Shown here in pieces: positions 24,579 through 32,938 of a DNA stretch of 53,847 nt (position 1 is the first letter of the stretch; each line of letters starts with the position of its first letter). The stretch is taken from positions 1-53,847 of the forward strand of contig PLFX01000043.1 in the NCBI GenBank assembly GCA_003138355.1, written 5' to 3'. Position numbers and translations under genes: made by a program. The notes beneath the pieces are model-generated. The model worked only from the letters and a program-made list of their open reading frames with translations, was not told the DNA's origin and searched no databases. The stretch is from Solirubrobacterales bacterium (GTDB taxonomy: Bacteria > Actinomycetota > Thermoleophilia > Solirubrobacterales > Solirubrobacteraceae).

Positions 24579-25987
24579 CAGCCGCGTCGGCGCTTCTCGG
24601 CGCGCTCGTTGAAGAGCAGCTCTGCGTCCAGGTCGAGGCCCTGGTGGTGCAGCGTGTGGCCGAGCTTGTCGCGCTTGGTGCGCAGGTACGCGTGGTTGTT
24701 GGGGTTGGGCGCGGGCTCGATCGGAAGCTGCGCGGTCACCGAAAGGCCGTAGCCCTCGAGGCCGCGGATCTTCTTCGGGTTGTTCGTCAGGATCCGGATC
24801 GAGGAGAGGCCGAGATCGACGAGGATCTGCGCGCCGATCCCGTAGTCGCGCAGGTCAGCGGGTAGGCCGAGGCGCTCGTTCGCTTCGACGGTATCGAGGC
24901 CCTCCTCCTGGAGCTTGTACGCGCGCAGCTTGTTGAGCAGGCCGATACCGCGCCCCTCCTGGGCGAGGTAGAGCAGCACGCCCTCGCCTTCGTCCTCGAT
25001 CATCGCGAGCGCGGCCTCGAGCTGCTCGCCGCAGTCGCAGCGCTGCGAGTGGAAGACGTCGCCGGTCACGCATTCGGAGTGCACGCGAACGAGGACGTCC
25101 TGCTTGCCGGCGACCTCGCCCTTGACGAGCGCGAGGTGGTGCTTGTCGTCGACGAGCGAGCGATAGCCGACGACCTCGAAGTCGCCGGCGGCGATCGGCA
25201 GGTGCGTCGCGACGACGCGCTCGACGAGCCGCTCGTTGCGCCGGCGGTAGGCGATCAGATCCTTGATCGTGATCATCTTCAGGCCGTGACGCGCGCAGTA
25301 CATGACGAGGTCCGGCACGCGCGCCATCTCGCCGTCGTCGCGCATCACCTCGCAGATCACACCCGACGGGTCGAGGCCCGCCAAGCGCGCCAGGTCGATA
25401 CTCGCCTCGGTGTGCCCGGTCCGCTCCAGCACCCCGCCGGGCTTCGCCTTCAGTGGGTTGACGTGCCCCGGCTGCACGAGGTCGCTGGGGCTGCTCGCGG
25501 GGTCGATCGCGACGAGCATCGTGTGCGCGCGGTCGTGCGCGGAGACGCCCGTCGTGACGCCGGCGCGGGCTTCGATCGTCACCGTGAACGGCGTCCCCAT
25601 CGGTGACTCGTTCTTCGCCGTCATCAGGTCGAGACCGAGCGCCTCGCAGCGCTGTGGGGTCAGCGCGAGGCAGATGAACCCGCGCGCCTCCTTGGCCATG
25701 AAGTTGATCGCCTCGGCGCTCACGAGCTGCGCCGCCATGACGAGGTCCCCCTCGTTCTCACGGTCCTCGTCGTCGCACACGACGACCATGCGACCGTTGC
25801 GGATCTCCTCGATCGCGTCGTCGATAGTGGAAAACAAAGAAGCGTCGTCGGCCGGCTTCGCCGCCTCCTCCTTTGCTTCGCGCTTGCGGGCGGTGGGCGC
25901 GCTCATCTGGACGCCACCAGCGGCGTCGTCGGCCGGCTTCGCCGCCTCCTCCTTTGCTTCGCGCTTGCGGGCGGTGGGCGCGCTCAT
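24578..25987 (-). CDS. ribBA: Bifunctional DHBP synthase / GTP cyclohydrolase II
   Basis: 469-residue fusion. After a duplicated 27-residue lead (1-54), the RibB domain (about 52-250) has CDDEDRENEGDLVMAA, SAHDRAHT and RTGHTEASIDLARLAG. The RibA domain (about 255-455) has VRVHSECVTGDVFHSQRCDCGEQL, whose three Cys bind the catalytic zinc, and EGRGIGLLNKLRAYKL. RibB makes 3,4-dihydroxybutanone phosphate and RibA opens GTP, so this enzyme feeds both branches. The ATG overlaps the ribE stop (ATGA). An in-frame second ATG at 25906 with the same upstream context exists because of the 81-bp duplication, so two start sites are possible. Confidence 0.96.
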   Translation of the reverse strand: MSAPTARKREAKEEAAKPADDAAGGVQMSAPTARKREAKEEAAKPADDASLFSTIDDAIEEIRNGRMVVVCDDEDRENEGDLVMAAQLVSAEAINFMAKEARGFICLALTPQRCEALGLDLMTAKNESPMGTPFTVTIEARAGVTTGVSAHDRAHTMLVAIDPASSPSDLVQPGHVNPLKAKPGGVLERTGHTEASIDLARLAGLDPSGVICEVMRDDGEMARVPDLVMYCARHGLKMITIKDLIAYRRRNERLVERVVATHLPIAAGDFEVVGYRSLVDDKHHLALVKGEVAGKQDVLVRVHSECVTGDVFHSQRCDCGEQLEAALAMIEDEGEGVLLYLAQEGRGIGLLNKLRAYKLQEEGLDTVEANERLGLPADLRDYGIGAQILVDLGLSSIRILTNNPKKIRGLEGYGLSVTAQLPIEPAPNPNNHAYLRTKRDKLGHTLHHQGLDLDAELLFNERAEKRRRG

Positions 25988-26002
25988 CTGACTGCCACCA
26001 GC
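25842..26002. repeat. 81-bp tandem duplication at the ribE/ribBA junction
   Basis: Two copies of about 80 bp (25842-25921 and 25923-26002) with 81-bp spacing differ at only a few bases near the ATG context. The copy at 25923-26002 carries the natural ribE stop and ribBA start; the other places the same sequence in frame as ribBA residues 28-54. Each unit encodes MSAPTARKREAKEEAAKPADD followed by a short linker. The near identity indicates a recent event or ongoing slippage/recombination. Confidence 0.95.
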
Positions 26003-26565
26003 TTCTCGAGCTGCTTGGCGAGGATGTCGACCTCGACGTTGACGCGGTCCCCCGGCTGTAGGGAGCCGAGCGTGGTCGCGCGGCGTGTCTGTGGTATCAG
26101 GGCGATTGTCACCAGGGGGCCTTCGATCGCTGCCACGGTCAAGCTCGCCCCATCGAGGGCGATCGAGCCTTTCTCCACAACGTAGCGGACGAGCCCCCCG
26201 TCCAATCCGAACACGACCTCACCGGACTCGCGGACCTCCCGCACCTCCGCCGTGCCATCGACGTGCCCGAGCACGAAATGGCCACCCATCCGGTCCGAAG
26301 CGCGCAGCGGCAGCTCCAAGTTCACACGCGATCCCACGGTAAGCGAGCCAAGGGTCGTGCGCCGCAGCGTCTCCTCAACGACATCCGCGCGGAAGCGCGA
26401 TCCGTCCACCTCGACGGCGGTCAGGCAGGCGCCGCTGACCGCAACCGAATCTCCCACTCCAATCTCGCGCACGAGGGACTCACCCGCAACCTCCAGTCGC
26501 GAACCCCCCAGCACGGGCGCGACCGCCACCACGGTTCCGACCCCTGCAACTAGCCCAGTGAACAC
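25984..26565 (-). CDS. ribE: Riboflavin synthase, alpha subunit
   Basis: Dismutates two lumazine molecules to riboflavin. The 193 residues start MFTGLVAGVGTVV, the family N-terminus, and hold two lumazine-binding repeats (about 1-96 and 97-193): DSVAVSGACLTAV and GSIALDGASLTVAAI are the matching signatures, with VVEETLRRTTLGSL and IPQTRRATTLGSL. The ATG starts 22 nt after the ribD stop, and the stop overlaps the ribBA start. The name ribC is used for this enzyme in mycobacteria. Confidence 0.97.
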   Translation of the reverse strand: MFTGLVAGVGTVVAVAPVLGGSRLEVAGESLVREIGVGDSVAVSGACLTAVEVDGSRFRADVVEETLRRTTLGSLTVGSRVNLELPLRASDRMGGHFVLGHVDGTAEVREVRESGEVVFGLDGGLVRYVVEKGSIALDGASLTVAAIEGPLVTIALIPQTRRATTLGSLQPGDRVNVEVDILAKQLEKLVAVR

Positions 26566-26587
26566 AAGCGAGAGCTGGGGCGAGCTG

Positions 26588-27715
26588 CTACCACTCGCGC
26601 AAGCGCGCTGAGATCAGTAGATCCTCCCCAACGTGCTCGCACTCGAGCGTCAGCGCACGGATTGCGTCGGCGATCCGGGCAACGCCCTCGCCCTCGAGCG
26701 GGTCGCGAGCGCTCGCGCCGCCGAGCAGCGTCGGCGCGAGGAAAAGACGAACCTCGTCGATCTCGCCGGCATCGAGGAACGCGCCGGCGAGATGCGGGCC
26801 GCCTTCGAGGAGGACCGCCGCAACGCCGGCGTCGCCGAGCTGCTCGAGTGCGGAGCGCACGCGCGCAGGCTCGTTCTCGCCGCTCGCGACGAGGACCTCG
26901 GCGCCGGCGGCGGTCAGCCCGTCGATGTCGGTGCGGCGCGCCGCGCGCGAGACGACGACGATGACCGGCACCTCGACCGCCGCGTGAACGAGCCGCGAGC
27001 TGACCGGCAGGCGCGCGAGCGAGTCGAAGATGACGCGGCGCGGCTGGCGTTGGACACCGGGCACGCGCGCGGTGAGCTGGGGGTTGTCGGTGAGCGCGGT
27101 GCCGATCCCGATCGCAACGGCGTCGACGGACGCACGCCAGTGGTGCGCGAGCTCGCGGCTCTCCTCGCCGGAGATCCACTGCGAGTCGCCGTCGCGCGTC
27201 GCGACCTTGCCATCGAGCGTCATCGCGGACTTGAATAGAACCCACGGCCTGCCGGTTCGCGCGTGCTTGCGGAAAGCCTGGTTGAGCAGGCGCGCCGCGC
27301 GTGCGGTGTCCTCGTCCGCGAGCACGACCTCGACGCCCTCGTCGCGCAGTACGCCGAGGCCGCGTCCGTTTGCCTTCTCGGTCGGATCGTCGCTCGCCAC
27401 GACGACGCGGCGGATGCCCGCGGCGACAATCGCATCCGTGCACGGCGGCGTGCGACCGTGGTGGCAGCAGGGCTCGAGCGATACGTAGAGCGTCGCGCGC
27501 GAGAGGTCGGCGTCGCCGCAGGCGCGGATCGCGTTGGCCTCCGCGTGCGGACCACCGAGACGCTCGTGCCAGCCCTCACCGAGGACCTGCGCCTCGGTCG
27601 CGACGACGGCGCCGACGACGGGGTTCGGCTGGGTCTTCCCGTGCCCGTTTTCCGCCAGCTCGATCGCGCGCATCAGGTGGGCGCGGTCGATCTCCGTGCG
27701 GGTGAACGTCCCCAC
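26588..27715 (-). CDS. ribD: Riboflavin biosynthesis deaminase/reductase
   Basis: 375-residue bifunctional enzyme. The N-terminal deaminase (1-145) has the zinc motif HAE (57-59, GGPHAEANAI) and PCCHHGRTPPC (82-92). The C-terminal reductase (about 150-375) has RPWVLFKSAMTLDGKVAT and EGGPHLAGAFLDAG. It deaminates and then reduces the GTP cyclohydrolase product. First gene of the riboflavin operon, with only 31 nt between it and the GT-C gene before it, so there is no room for an FMN riboswitch upstream. Confidence 0.96.
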   Translation of the reverse strand: MGTFTRTEIDRAHLMRAIELAENGHGKTQPNPVVGAVVATEAQVLGEGWHERLGGPHAEANAIRACGDADLSRATLYVSLEPCCHHGRTPPCTDAIVAAGIRRVVVASDDPTEKANGRGLGVLRDEGVEVVLADEDTARAARLLNQAFRKHARTGRPWVLFKSAMTLDGKVATRDGDSQWISGEESRELAHHWRASVDAVAIGIGTALTDNPQLTARVPGVQRQPRRVIFDSLARLPVSSRLVHAAVEVPVIVVVSRAARRTDIDGLTAAGAEVLVASGENEPARVRSALEQLGDAGVAAVLLEGGPHLAGAFLDAGEIDEVRLFLAPTLLGGASARDPLEGEGVARIADAIRALTLECEHVGEDLLISARLREW

Positions 27716-27746
27716 TACACCAGCATAGGGATCGCCGCCCCGCCAT

Positions 27747-29609
27747 TCATGGGAAGTTCTTAACAGTGGCGCAGCGCCCCGTATGCAGGCGAAAGATGTT
27801 CACGACAGGCCCCGGGCGCTGGTACGCGAGCGGGTAGTAATCGAACGACCAATCGAAGTTGAACGCGACGCTCGCGGCGTGCGCAAACGGCGAGACCTGG
27901 TAGGCAAGCGTGCCCGAACGGGCGAGGTCGCGGTAGTAGGCAATCGCCTGCGGCACCGCCTGCGGATCGACCTGTGCGCGGCCGTACTGCTGCGATCCGG
28001 TGAGGACCCAACAGAAGCCGTGCGCCTCGTAGAAGGGGATCAGTTGGGGCCGCAGCAGGTGCTCGTAGTTCTCGATTGTCTCTGCCGGACCCGTCTCGTA
28101 CGTCAGCTTGCCGTCGCGTTCGTTCTTGCGCAGGACGGGGAAGCCGCGCCAGCGGTAGCCGTCGGTCGTCGGCAACGGATGTCCGATGTCGAGCCCCCAC
28201 TCCTCGGGGACGACCGGCTCGATCACGACGCCCGTGCCGAGCGGCACGTGCGCGACAAGCCACGCGCGCGCGAGCGCACGCGTGTCGGCGCGCGAGTCGA
28301 CGATCCCAGCGTGAATCGAGTAGACGAGCCCCTGCGCGCAGACCGCGGCGCCGAGCAGCAGCGCGATGGCCGGACCGGCGCGCGGAACGCGACTGGCGAG
28401 AAGGTCGCTCAGACGCAGCGCCGCATACGCCGCGAGAACGCAGATCAGCGGCACGATCGGCATCAGCCAGCGCCCGAAATACCGTCCCTGCAGACCCATG
28501 AAGAGCAGGTAGACGCCGAGCGCCGGCACGAGCAGGAGGAGGACGCGCCGGTCATCGAGCCAGAGGGCGCCGAGGCCGAGCAGAGCGCCAACCGCCGGCA
28601 CCCAGCCGACCCCCCAGGTGGCCGTCCACAGGTAGTAGAGGATGCCGCTGCCGTGCGTCAGCCCGAGCTTGCCGGACGCGGCGGCGCTCTCGGCGCCCTG
28701 ATGCGCAAGGCCCGCCTTGAACGAGCTGAACGCCAGCAGCGAGTATGGGTCGCAGACGACGAACGCCACGGCCGCGCAGGCGCCGGCGATCGCGAGGGCG
28801 CGCACCAGCGCGCGCGGGTCGGCGCGCTCGCGCATCAGGATTGCCGCGATCAGCGGCAGGATCGCGATCCCGCCCGTGTACTTGGTCGCGGCGGCCAGGC
28901 CGAGCGCCAAACCGCCGATCGCGTAGTGGCGCCGCGAGCCGCCACGCAGCAGCGCCGCGGAGGACCACAGGGCAATCTCGACGCCGATCAGCGCCGGGAC
29001 GTCGTTGAGCGCGAGCTTCGAGTAGAAGACCGGCAGGAACGCGACAGCCATCAACGCCGCGGCGAGCAGGCCGACGCGGCGGTCGAACAGGCGCGCGGCG
29101 AACACGTACAGGAGCCAGACCGCGAGCGTGCCGAGCAGCGCCGTGACGACGCGGGCGAGCACGTAGACCTCGGTCGGGTTGACGGCCAGCGCGTGCGAGA
29201 CCGCGCCGCGCCCGCCGAACCACAACTCGAAGACGAGCGCGAGCAGATACGTGAAAGCCGGCGGGTTGTCGAAGTAGTTGGGGTTCCCGTTGTGGGCGAG
29301 CAGCGAGATCGCGTGGGGCACGAAATGCTGGTTCTCGTCGGTGTCGTAGACGTAGGGCAAGCCCGACTTGATGCCCCACAGCCGCAGCAGCAGTGCGACG
29401 ACGAGCACGCCGACGAGGGCCGCCGGCCACGCGAGGCGGTTCCCGCCGTGAGTAGCGTCGGACCGAGAGCCGTCACCGGCGCGCGACTGGCGAGGACGCA
29501 GGAGGCGACGCGCAGCAGCGCTGCGCGAGCCGACGAGAACGACGCCAGGCGCCGCCCTGGGCGGTTCGAATGCGACGCTACTCGCGTCGGGGACCGCTCG
29601 GCGCCTCAT
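27747..29609 (-). CDS. Polytopic glycosyltransferase, GT39/PMT-like (GT-C fold)
   Basis: 620-residue integral membrane protein. After about 60 basic N-terminal residues come TM1 (AALVGVLVVALLLRLWGI) and the first external loop with the acidic DTDENQHFVPHAI, the place and type of the GT-C catalytic Asp. About eleven more TM segments follow (for example LLYVFAARLF, LAAALMAVAFLPVFYS, ALALAAATKYTGGIAILPLIAAILM), ending in a soluble C-terminal domain of about 190 residues. GT-C enzymes transfer sugars from polyprenyl-phosphate donors on the outer face. Start ATG at 29607-29609 overlaps the stop of the next GT-like gene (ATGA). It begins the glycan cassette next to ribD. Confidence 0.8.
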   Translation of the reverse strand: MRRRAVPDASSVAFEPPRAAPGVVLVGSRSAAARRLLRPRQSRAGDGSRSDATHGGNRLAWPAALVGVLVVALLLRLWGIKSGLPYVYDTDENQHFVPHAISLLAHNGNPNYFDNPPAFTYLLALVFELWFGGRGAVSHALAVNPTEVYVLARVVTALLGTLAVWLLYVFAARLFDRRVGLLAAALMAVAFLPVFYSKLALNDVPALIGVEIALWSSAALLRGGSRRHYAIGGLALGLAAATKYTGGIAILPLIAAILMRERADPRALVRALAIAGACAAVAFVVCDPYSLLAFSSFKAGLAHQGAESAAASGKLGLTHGSGILYYLWTATWGVGWVPAVGALLGLGALWLDDRRVLLLLVPALGVYLLFMGLQGRYFGRWLMPIVPLICVLAAYAALRLSDLLASRVPRAGPAIALLLGAAVCAQGLVYSIHAGIVDSRADTRALARAWLVAHVPLGTGVVIEPVVPEEWGLDIGHPLPTTDGYRWRGFPVLRKNERDGKLTYETGPAETIENYEHLLRPQLIPFYEAHGFCWVLTGSQQYGRAQVDPQAVPQAIAYYRDLARSGTLAYQVSPFAHAASVAFNFDWSFDYYPLAYQRPGPVVNIFRLHTGRCATVKNFP

Positions 29610-31096
29610 GTCGGGCAGCGCGCGTAGGCCGCGTAATACGCGCTCGCGTGGACGAAGGAGAAGCCCGCCAGCGGCACGTTGTCGAGCGGGTTGTCGGTCG
29701 GCTCGACGAGCGCGTAACGGGTCAGGGCGAGGTTGAGCGCGTAGATCGCGACGCCGTAGCGGATGCGCGCCGCCAGGCGCGGGTGGTTGTCGGCGTCGCT
29801 GCGGGCGATCACGCCGCTCGCGGGCGCATCGATGATCCAGCGCGTGTCGGGGATCAGCTTGTGGTTTGGAACCGATACCGGCCCGCAATGCAGATCGCGC
29901 TTCACGGCCGGATTCGCGAGGATCGCCGCGAGCTCGGTGTGGCCGCTGTCGCGGAAGCCGAGCTCGCTCTGGACGTAGTTGAGGCTCAGCACCTTCGCGT
30001 AGCTAACGACCCCATAGAGGGCGAGGATCAGAGCGCCGGCAGCCCACACGCGTCGCACGACGCCGGGCTCGAGCATCGTCCAACCCATCAGCGCGAAGGC
30101 GCAGAACGCGAGCAGGATTACCGCCGGCAGGAGCAGGTAGCGGTCGATGACCGACAATCCGGCGGCCGCGATCACGGCGAACATCAGGATCCCCGTGACG
30201 AGGATGACGAGCGACATCCAGATCCGCTTCGGCACGAACCAGGCGGCGAGCAGGATGCCAGCGACGCCGCCGCCGACGAGCGGGCCCTTGATCAGGCCGA
30301 CGAGGTACTTCCCGGTCGCCGTCGGAACGCCGCTCAGCGGGACGGTGCGGTTGAGCGCGACCGCAAGGTTGTTCGTGGCGTGCAGCGACCACAGCGGGTC
30401 GCCCGTCACGAGCAGGTCGAGCCCGAACCAGGCGACCGGGCCGACGGCGCAGATCGCGGCCCAGCGGATCCGCTGGCGCCAGTCGGCGTGCGGGAAGCAC
30501 CAAAGCCAGTAGAGGCCGGCGAGCAACCACGCGTCGGGACGGATCAGCTCGGCCACGCCGAGCAGCAGGAACACCGGCGTGCCGCGGCGCGGGCGCTCGA
30601 TCTCGAGCGCGGCAGCCCAGACGACCGCGGCGAGGAAGGTGATGTCGACGTAGCCGCGGATCGCAAGGAAGACGAGGTTGAAACGCGTGCACAGCAGGAG
30701 CACGGCGATCGCACCGACGGCCGGTGCGAACGCGACGCGCGCGAGGCGGTAGAGCCCGGCGGCGAGGATCACGAACGAGGCGATCGCGCTGAGGACGATC
30801 AGGCGCAGCGCGGCGTTGCCGAAGATCGCGAGCACTGTGCCGTAGACGACCGCGAGCGGGTGCTCGGTCGGCGCGTCGTAGGCGGCGAACGACGGCGTGT
30901 GCAGATGGAGGATCTCGCGGCCCCAGAGGAGGTAGTACTCCGAGTCGTAGATCGGGTAGGTCGGGAAGGCCAGGAAGCCGACCAGCGCCACGACACACAG
31001 TCCGCCGAGACCGAGCTTCGCCCAGGTCGTGGCGGGCAGGGCGCGCAGGCGGATGAGCAATGGGCGTGAAGCCCCGCTGGCCGTGGCGCTTTCCAT
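29606..31096 (-). CDS. Polytopic membrane protein, glycosyltransferase-like (GT-C type)
   Basis: 496-residue membrane protein with about 11-12 TM segments. TM1 (LGLGGLCVVALVGFLAFPTYPI) is followed by an external loop with YDSEYYLLWGREIL, an Asp-Ser-Glu at the position of the GT-C acidic motif, and PTEHPLAVVYG. A soluble C-terminal domain of about 130 residues resembles its neighbour in layout but not in sequence. Start at ATG giving MESATASGA; longer versions would run into the divergent promoter region. It is coupled to the GT39-like gene. A transferase role is inferred from fold and context. Confidence 0.7.
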   Translation of the reverse strand: MESATASGASRPLLIRLRALPATTWAKLGLGGLCVVALVGFLAFPTYPIYDSEYYLLWGREILHLHTPSFAAYDAPTEHPLAVVYGTVLAIFGNAALRLIVLSAIASFVILAAGLYRLARVAFAPAVGAIAVLLLCTRFNLVFLAIRGYVDITFLAAVVWAAALEIERPRRGTPVFLLLGVAELIRPDAWLLAGLYWLWCFPHADWRQRIRWAAICAVGPVAWFGLDLLVTGDPLWSLHATNNLAVALNRTVPLSGVPTATGKYLVGLIKGPLVGGGVAGILLAAWFVPKRIWMSLVILVTGILMFAVIAAAGLSVIDRYLLLPAVILLAFCAFALMGWTMLEPGVVRRVWAAGALILALYGVVSYAKVLSLNYVQSELGFRDSGHTELAAILANPAVKRDLHCGPVSVPNHKLIPDTRWIIDAPASGVIARSDADNHPRLAARIRYGVAIYALNLALTRYALVEPTDNPLDNVPLAGFSFVHASAYYAAYARCPT

Positions 31097-31236
31097 CGCG
31101 ACGAGGCGCGAGTTTACGGGGTGAGCTCGTCGGGCGGTGCGCGTGTGCCGCGCGACACGCCTCCCCACCACCGGTGGATGATGCCCACACCTGCCGCGCG
31201 GTGGCTCACCCGATAGCCTGGACCGGACGCGGAACG
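31097..31236. promoter_or_regulatory. Divergent promoter region of the glycan cassette
   Basis: 140-bp gap between the two divergent starts (GT-C type at 31096 minus, GT2 at 31237 plus). It holds a perfect 10-bp palindrome CCACCGGTGG (31168-31177) and a stem GCGTGT / ACACGC (31141-31146 with 31155-31160). Both halves of the cassette must be started from here. The palindromes are candidate regulator sites; no promoter boxes could be assigned with confidence. Confidence 0.45.
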
Positions 31237-32229
31237 ATGAAGCTGATCATCCAAATCCCCTGCAAGGACGAGGCAGCGCAGCTGCCTGCGACGCTCGCGG
31301 ATCTGCCACGGACGCTGGCCGGGTTTGACAAGGTGGAGTGGCTCGTGATCGACGACGGGTCAACCGACGACACCGTCGCCGTGGCGCGCGCGCACGGCGT
31401 CGAGCACATCGTGCGCCTGACCAACCACAAGGGCCTAGCGAGTGCCTTCCAGGCCGGGCTCGACGCCTCGCTGAAGCTCGGCGCCGACATGATCGTCAAC
31501 ACCGATGCCGACAACCAGTACTACGGCGGCGATATCGAGAAGCTCGTCGCGCCGATCCTCGCCGGCCATGCGGACATGGTGATCGGCGACCGCGACCTGG
31601 CCGGCCACAGCGAGTTCTCGACGCGCAAGAAGCGCTTGCAGCGCCTCGGCTCCTGGGTCGTGCGGCACGCGTCGGGGACGACGGTCCCGGACACCACCTC
31701 GGGCTTTCGCGCCTACAACCGCGAGGCCGCGCTGCAGATCATGGTCGTCTCGAGCTTCACCTACACGCTCGAGTCGATCATCCAGGCGGGTAAACAGCTC
31801 GTCGCGATCGACCACGTGCCGATCCGCACGAACCCGAAGACGCGGGAGTCACGGCTTTTCACCTCGGTCGGCGGCTACGTGCGCCGGAGCGCCGTTTCGA
31901 TCTTCCGCATTTACTCGCAGTACGAGCCGCTGCGGGTTTTCCTCTCGATCGCGGCGCTGCTCGGGCTTGGCGCGGCCGCGGTATGGATCCGCTTCGCCGT
32001 TGCCTACGCCGAGGGCAAGGGCGCGGGCCATGTCCAGTCGCTGATCCTCGGCGCGGTCCTGTTCAACGCCGCGGTGATGGTCGCGGCGCTCGGCGTGATC
32101 GGCGACCTGCTGAGCGCGCAGCGGACGATGATCCAGCGCACCTTCGAGCGCGTGCGGCGAATCGAGCTCAAAATCGGCGTCGAGCCCTCCCACTACGAGC
32201 CCGCGGAGCGCGAAGAGATCCCGTCGTGA
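31237..32229 (+). CDS. Family 2 glycosyltransferase with C-terminal membrane segments (DPM/ArnC-like)
   Basis: 330 residues. The N-terminal GT-A domain begins LIIQIPCKDEAAQL, with WLVIDDGSTDDT (35-46) and the metal-binding MIVNTDADNQYYGGDI (85-100), then SGFRAYNREAAL. Two TM segments follow near 233-255 and 268-291. This is the layout of polyprenyl-phosphate sugar synthases, which make the lipid-linked donor used by GT-C enzymes such as those divergently encoded next door. Its stop overlaps the methyltransferase GTG start (GTGA). The exact sugar is unknown. Confidence 0.88.
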   Translation: MKLIIQIPCKDEAAQLPATLADLPRTLAGFDKVEWLVIDDGSTDDTVAVARAHGVEHIVRLTNHKGLASAFQAGLDASLKLGADMIVNTDADNQYYGGDIEKLVAPILAGHADMVIGDRDLAGHSEFSTRKKRLQRLGSWVVRHASGTTVPDTTSGFRAYNREAALQIMVVSSFTYTLESIIQAGKQLVAIDHVPIRTNPKTRESRLFTSVGGYVRRSAVSIFRIYSQYEPLRVFLSIAALLGLGAAAVWIRFAVAYAEGKGAGHVQSLILGAVLFNAAVMVAALGVIGDLLSAQRTMIQRTFERVRRIELKIGVEPSHYEPAEREEIPS

Positions 32230-32846
32230 GCCCGACGCGCTCGGCCGAGGGCATCGTCCTCGGCAACACATACGACAAGTACGGCTCGCGCAACCCGGTC
32301 ACGAGGCTGCTGATGGCGGGCTTCACCCGCAACGTCGATGACCTGTTGCTGTCCACGAGCCCCGAGTCGGTGCTCGACATCGGCTGTGGCGAGGGAGTCC
32401 TGACGCAGCGCTGGGCGCGAGCGATCGCGCCCGCAAGGGTCGTCGGCCTCGACCTCGACGATCCCGCGATCGCGGCCGAGTGGGAGAAGCACGCGGCGCC
32501 CAATCTCGAATACGTCGCGCACGCGGCGCAGGCGCTGCCGTTCGCCGACGGCGAGTTCGACCTCGCCACGGCGATCGAGGTGCTCGAGCACGTGCCCGAC
32601 CCGCGCGCGACGCTCGCCGAGATGGCGCGCTGCGCCCGCAATCACCTGCTCGTCAGCGTGCCGCACGAGCCGCTCTGGCGCGCACTGAACATCGCGCGCG
32701 GCGCCTACTGGCGCGAGCTCGGCAATACGCCCGGCCACGTCAACCACTTCTCGAAGAAAGCGATCGAGGCGCTGTGCGCCGAGCACGGCGACGTGATCGA
32801 GACACGCATGCCGTTCCCCTGGACGATGGTGCTTGTCCGGCTCTAG
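32226..32846 (+). CDS. SAM-dependent methyltransferase
   Basis: 206-residue class I methyltransferase: motif I VLDIGCGEGVLTQRW (49-63), acidic ribose-binding GLDLDDP, and LPFADGEFDLATAIEVLEHVPDP (about 100-122), then LLVSVPHEPLWRALN. GTG start overlaps the GT2 stop by 4 nt, so co-translated. The substrate is not evident; in this context it may act on a lipid-linked sugar or the polyprenyl carrier (inference). Confidence 0.88.
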   Translation: MSPTRSAEGIVLGNTYDKYGSRNPVTRLLMAGFTRNVDDLLLSTSPESVLDIGCGEGVLTQRWARAIAPARVVGLDLDDPAIAAEWEKHAAPNLEYVAHAAQALPFADGEFDLATAIEVLEHVPDPRATLAEMARCARNHLLVSVPHEPLWRALNIARGAYWRELGNTPGHVNHFSKKAIEALCAEHGDVIETRMPFPWTMVLVRL

Positions 32847-32913
32847 TGGGGCTTGAGGCAACGTTGGACCGCAGAGGGCGAGTGGCTGGGGCCGGGCGCC
32901 GCGGACGCAGGGA

Positions 32914-32938
32914 GCGTCAAGGCTGGTCGCCTTGACGC
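32914..32938 (+). repeat. Perfect 10-bp hairpin overlapping the flippase start codon
   Basis: GCGTCAAGGC (32914-32923) pairs perfectly with GCCTTGACGC (32929-32938) around a 5-nt loop. The TTG start at 32932 lies inside the right arm. No T-tract follows, so it does not look like a simple terminator. It may mask the start codon in the mRNA. Confidence 0.7.

Noticed and set aside
27716..27746. FMN riboswitch upstream of ribD
   Set aside because: The gap is 31 nt and shows none of the conserved aptamer segments.
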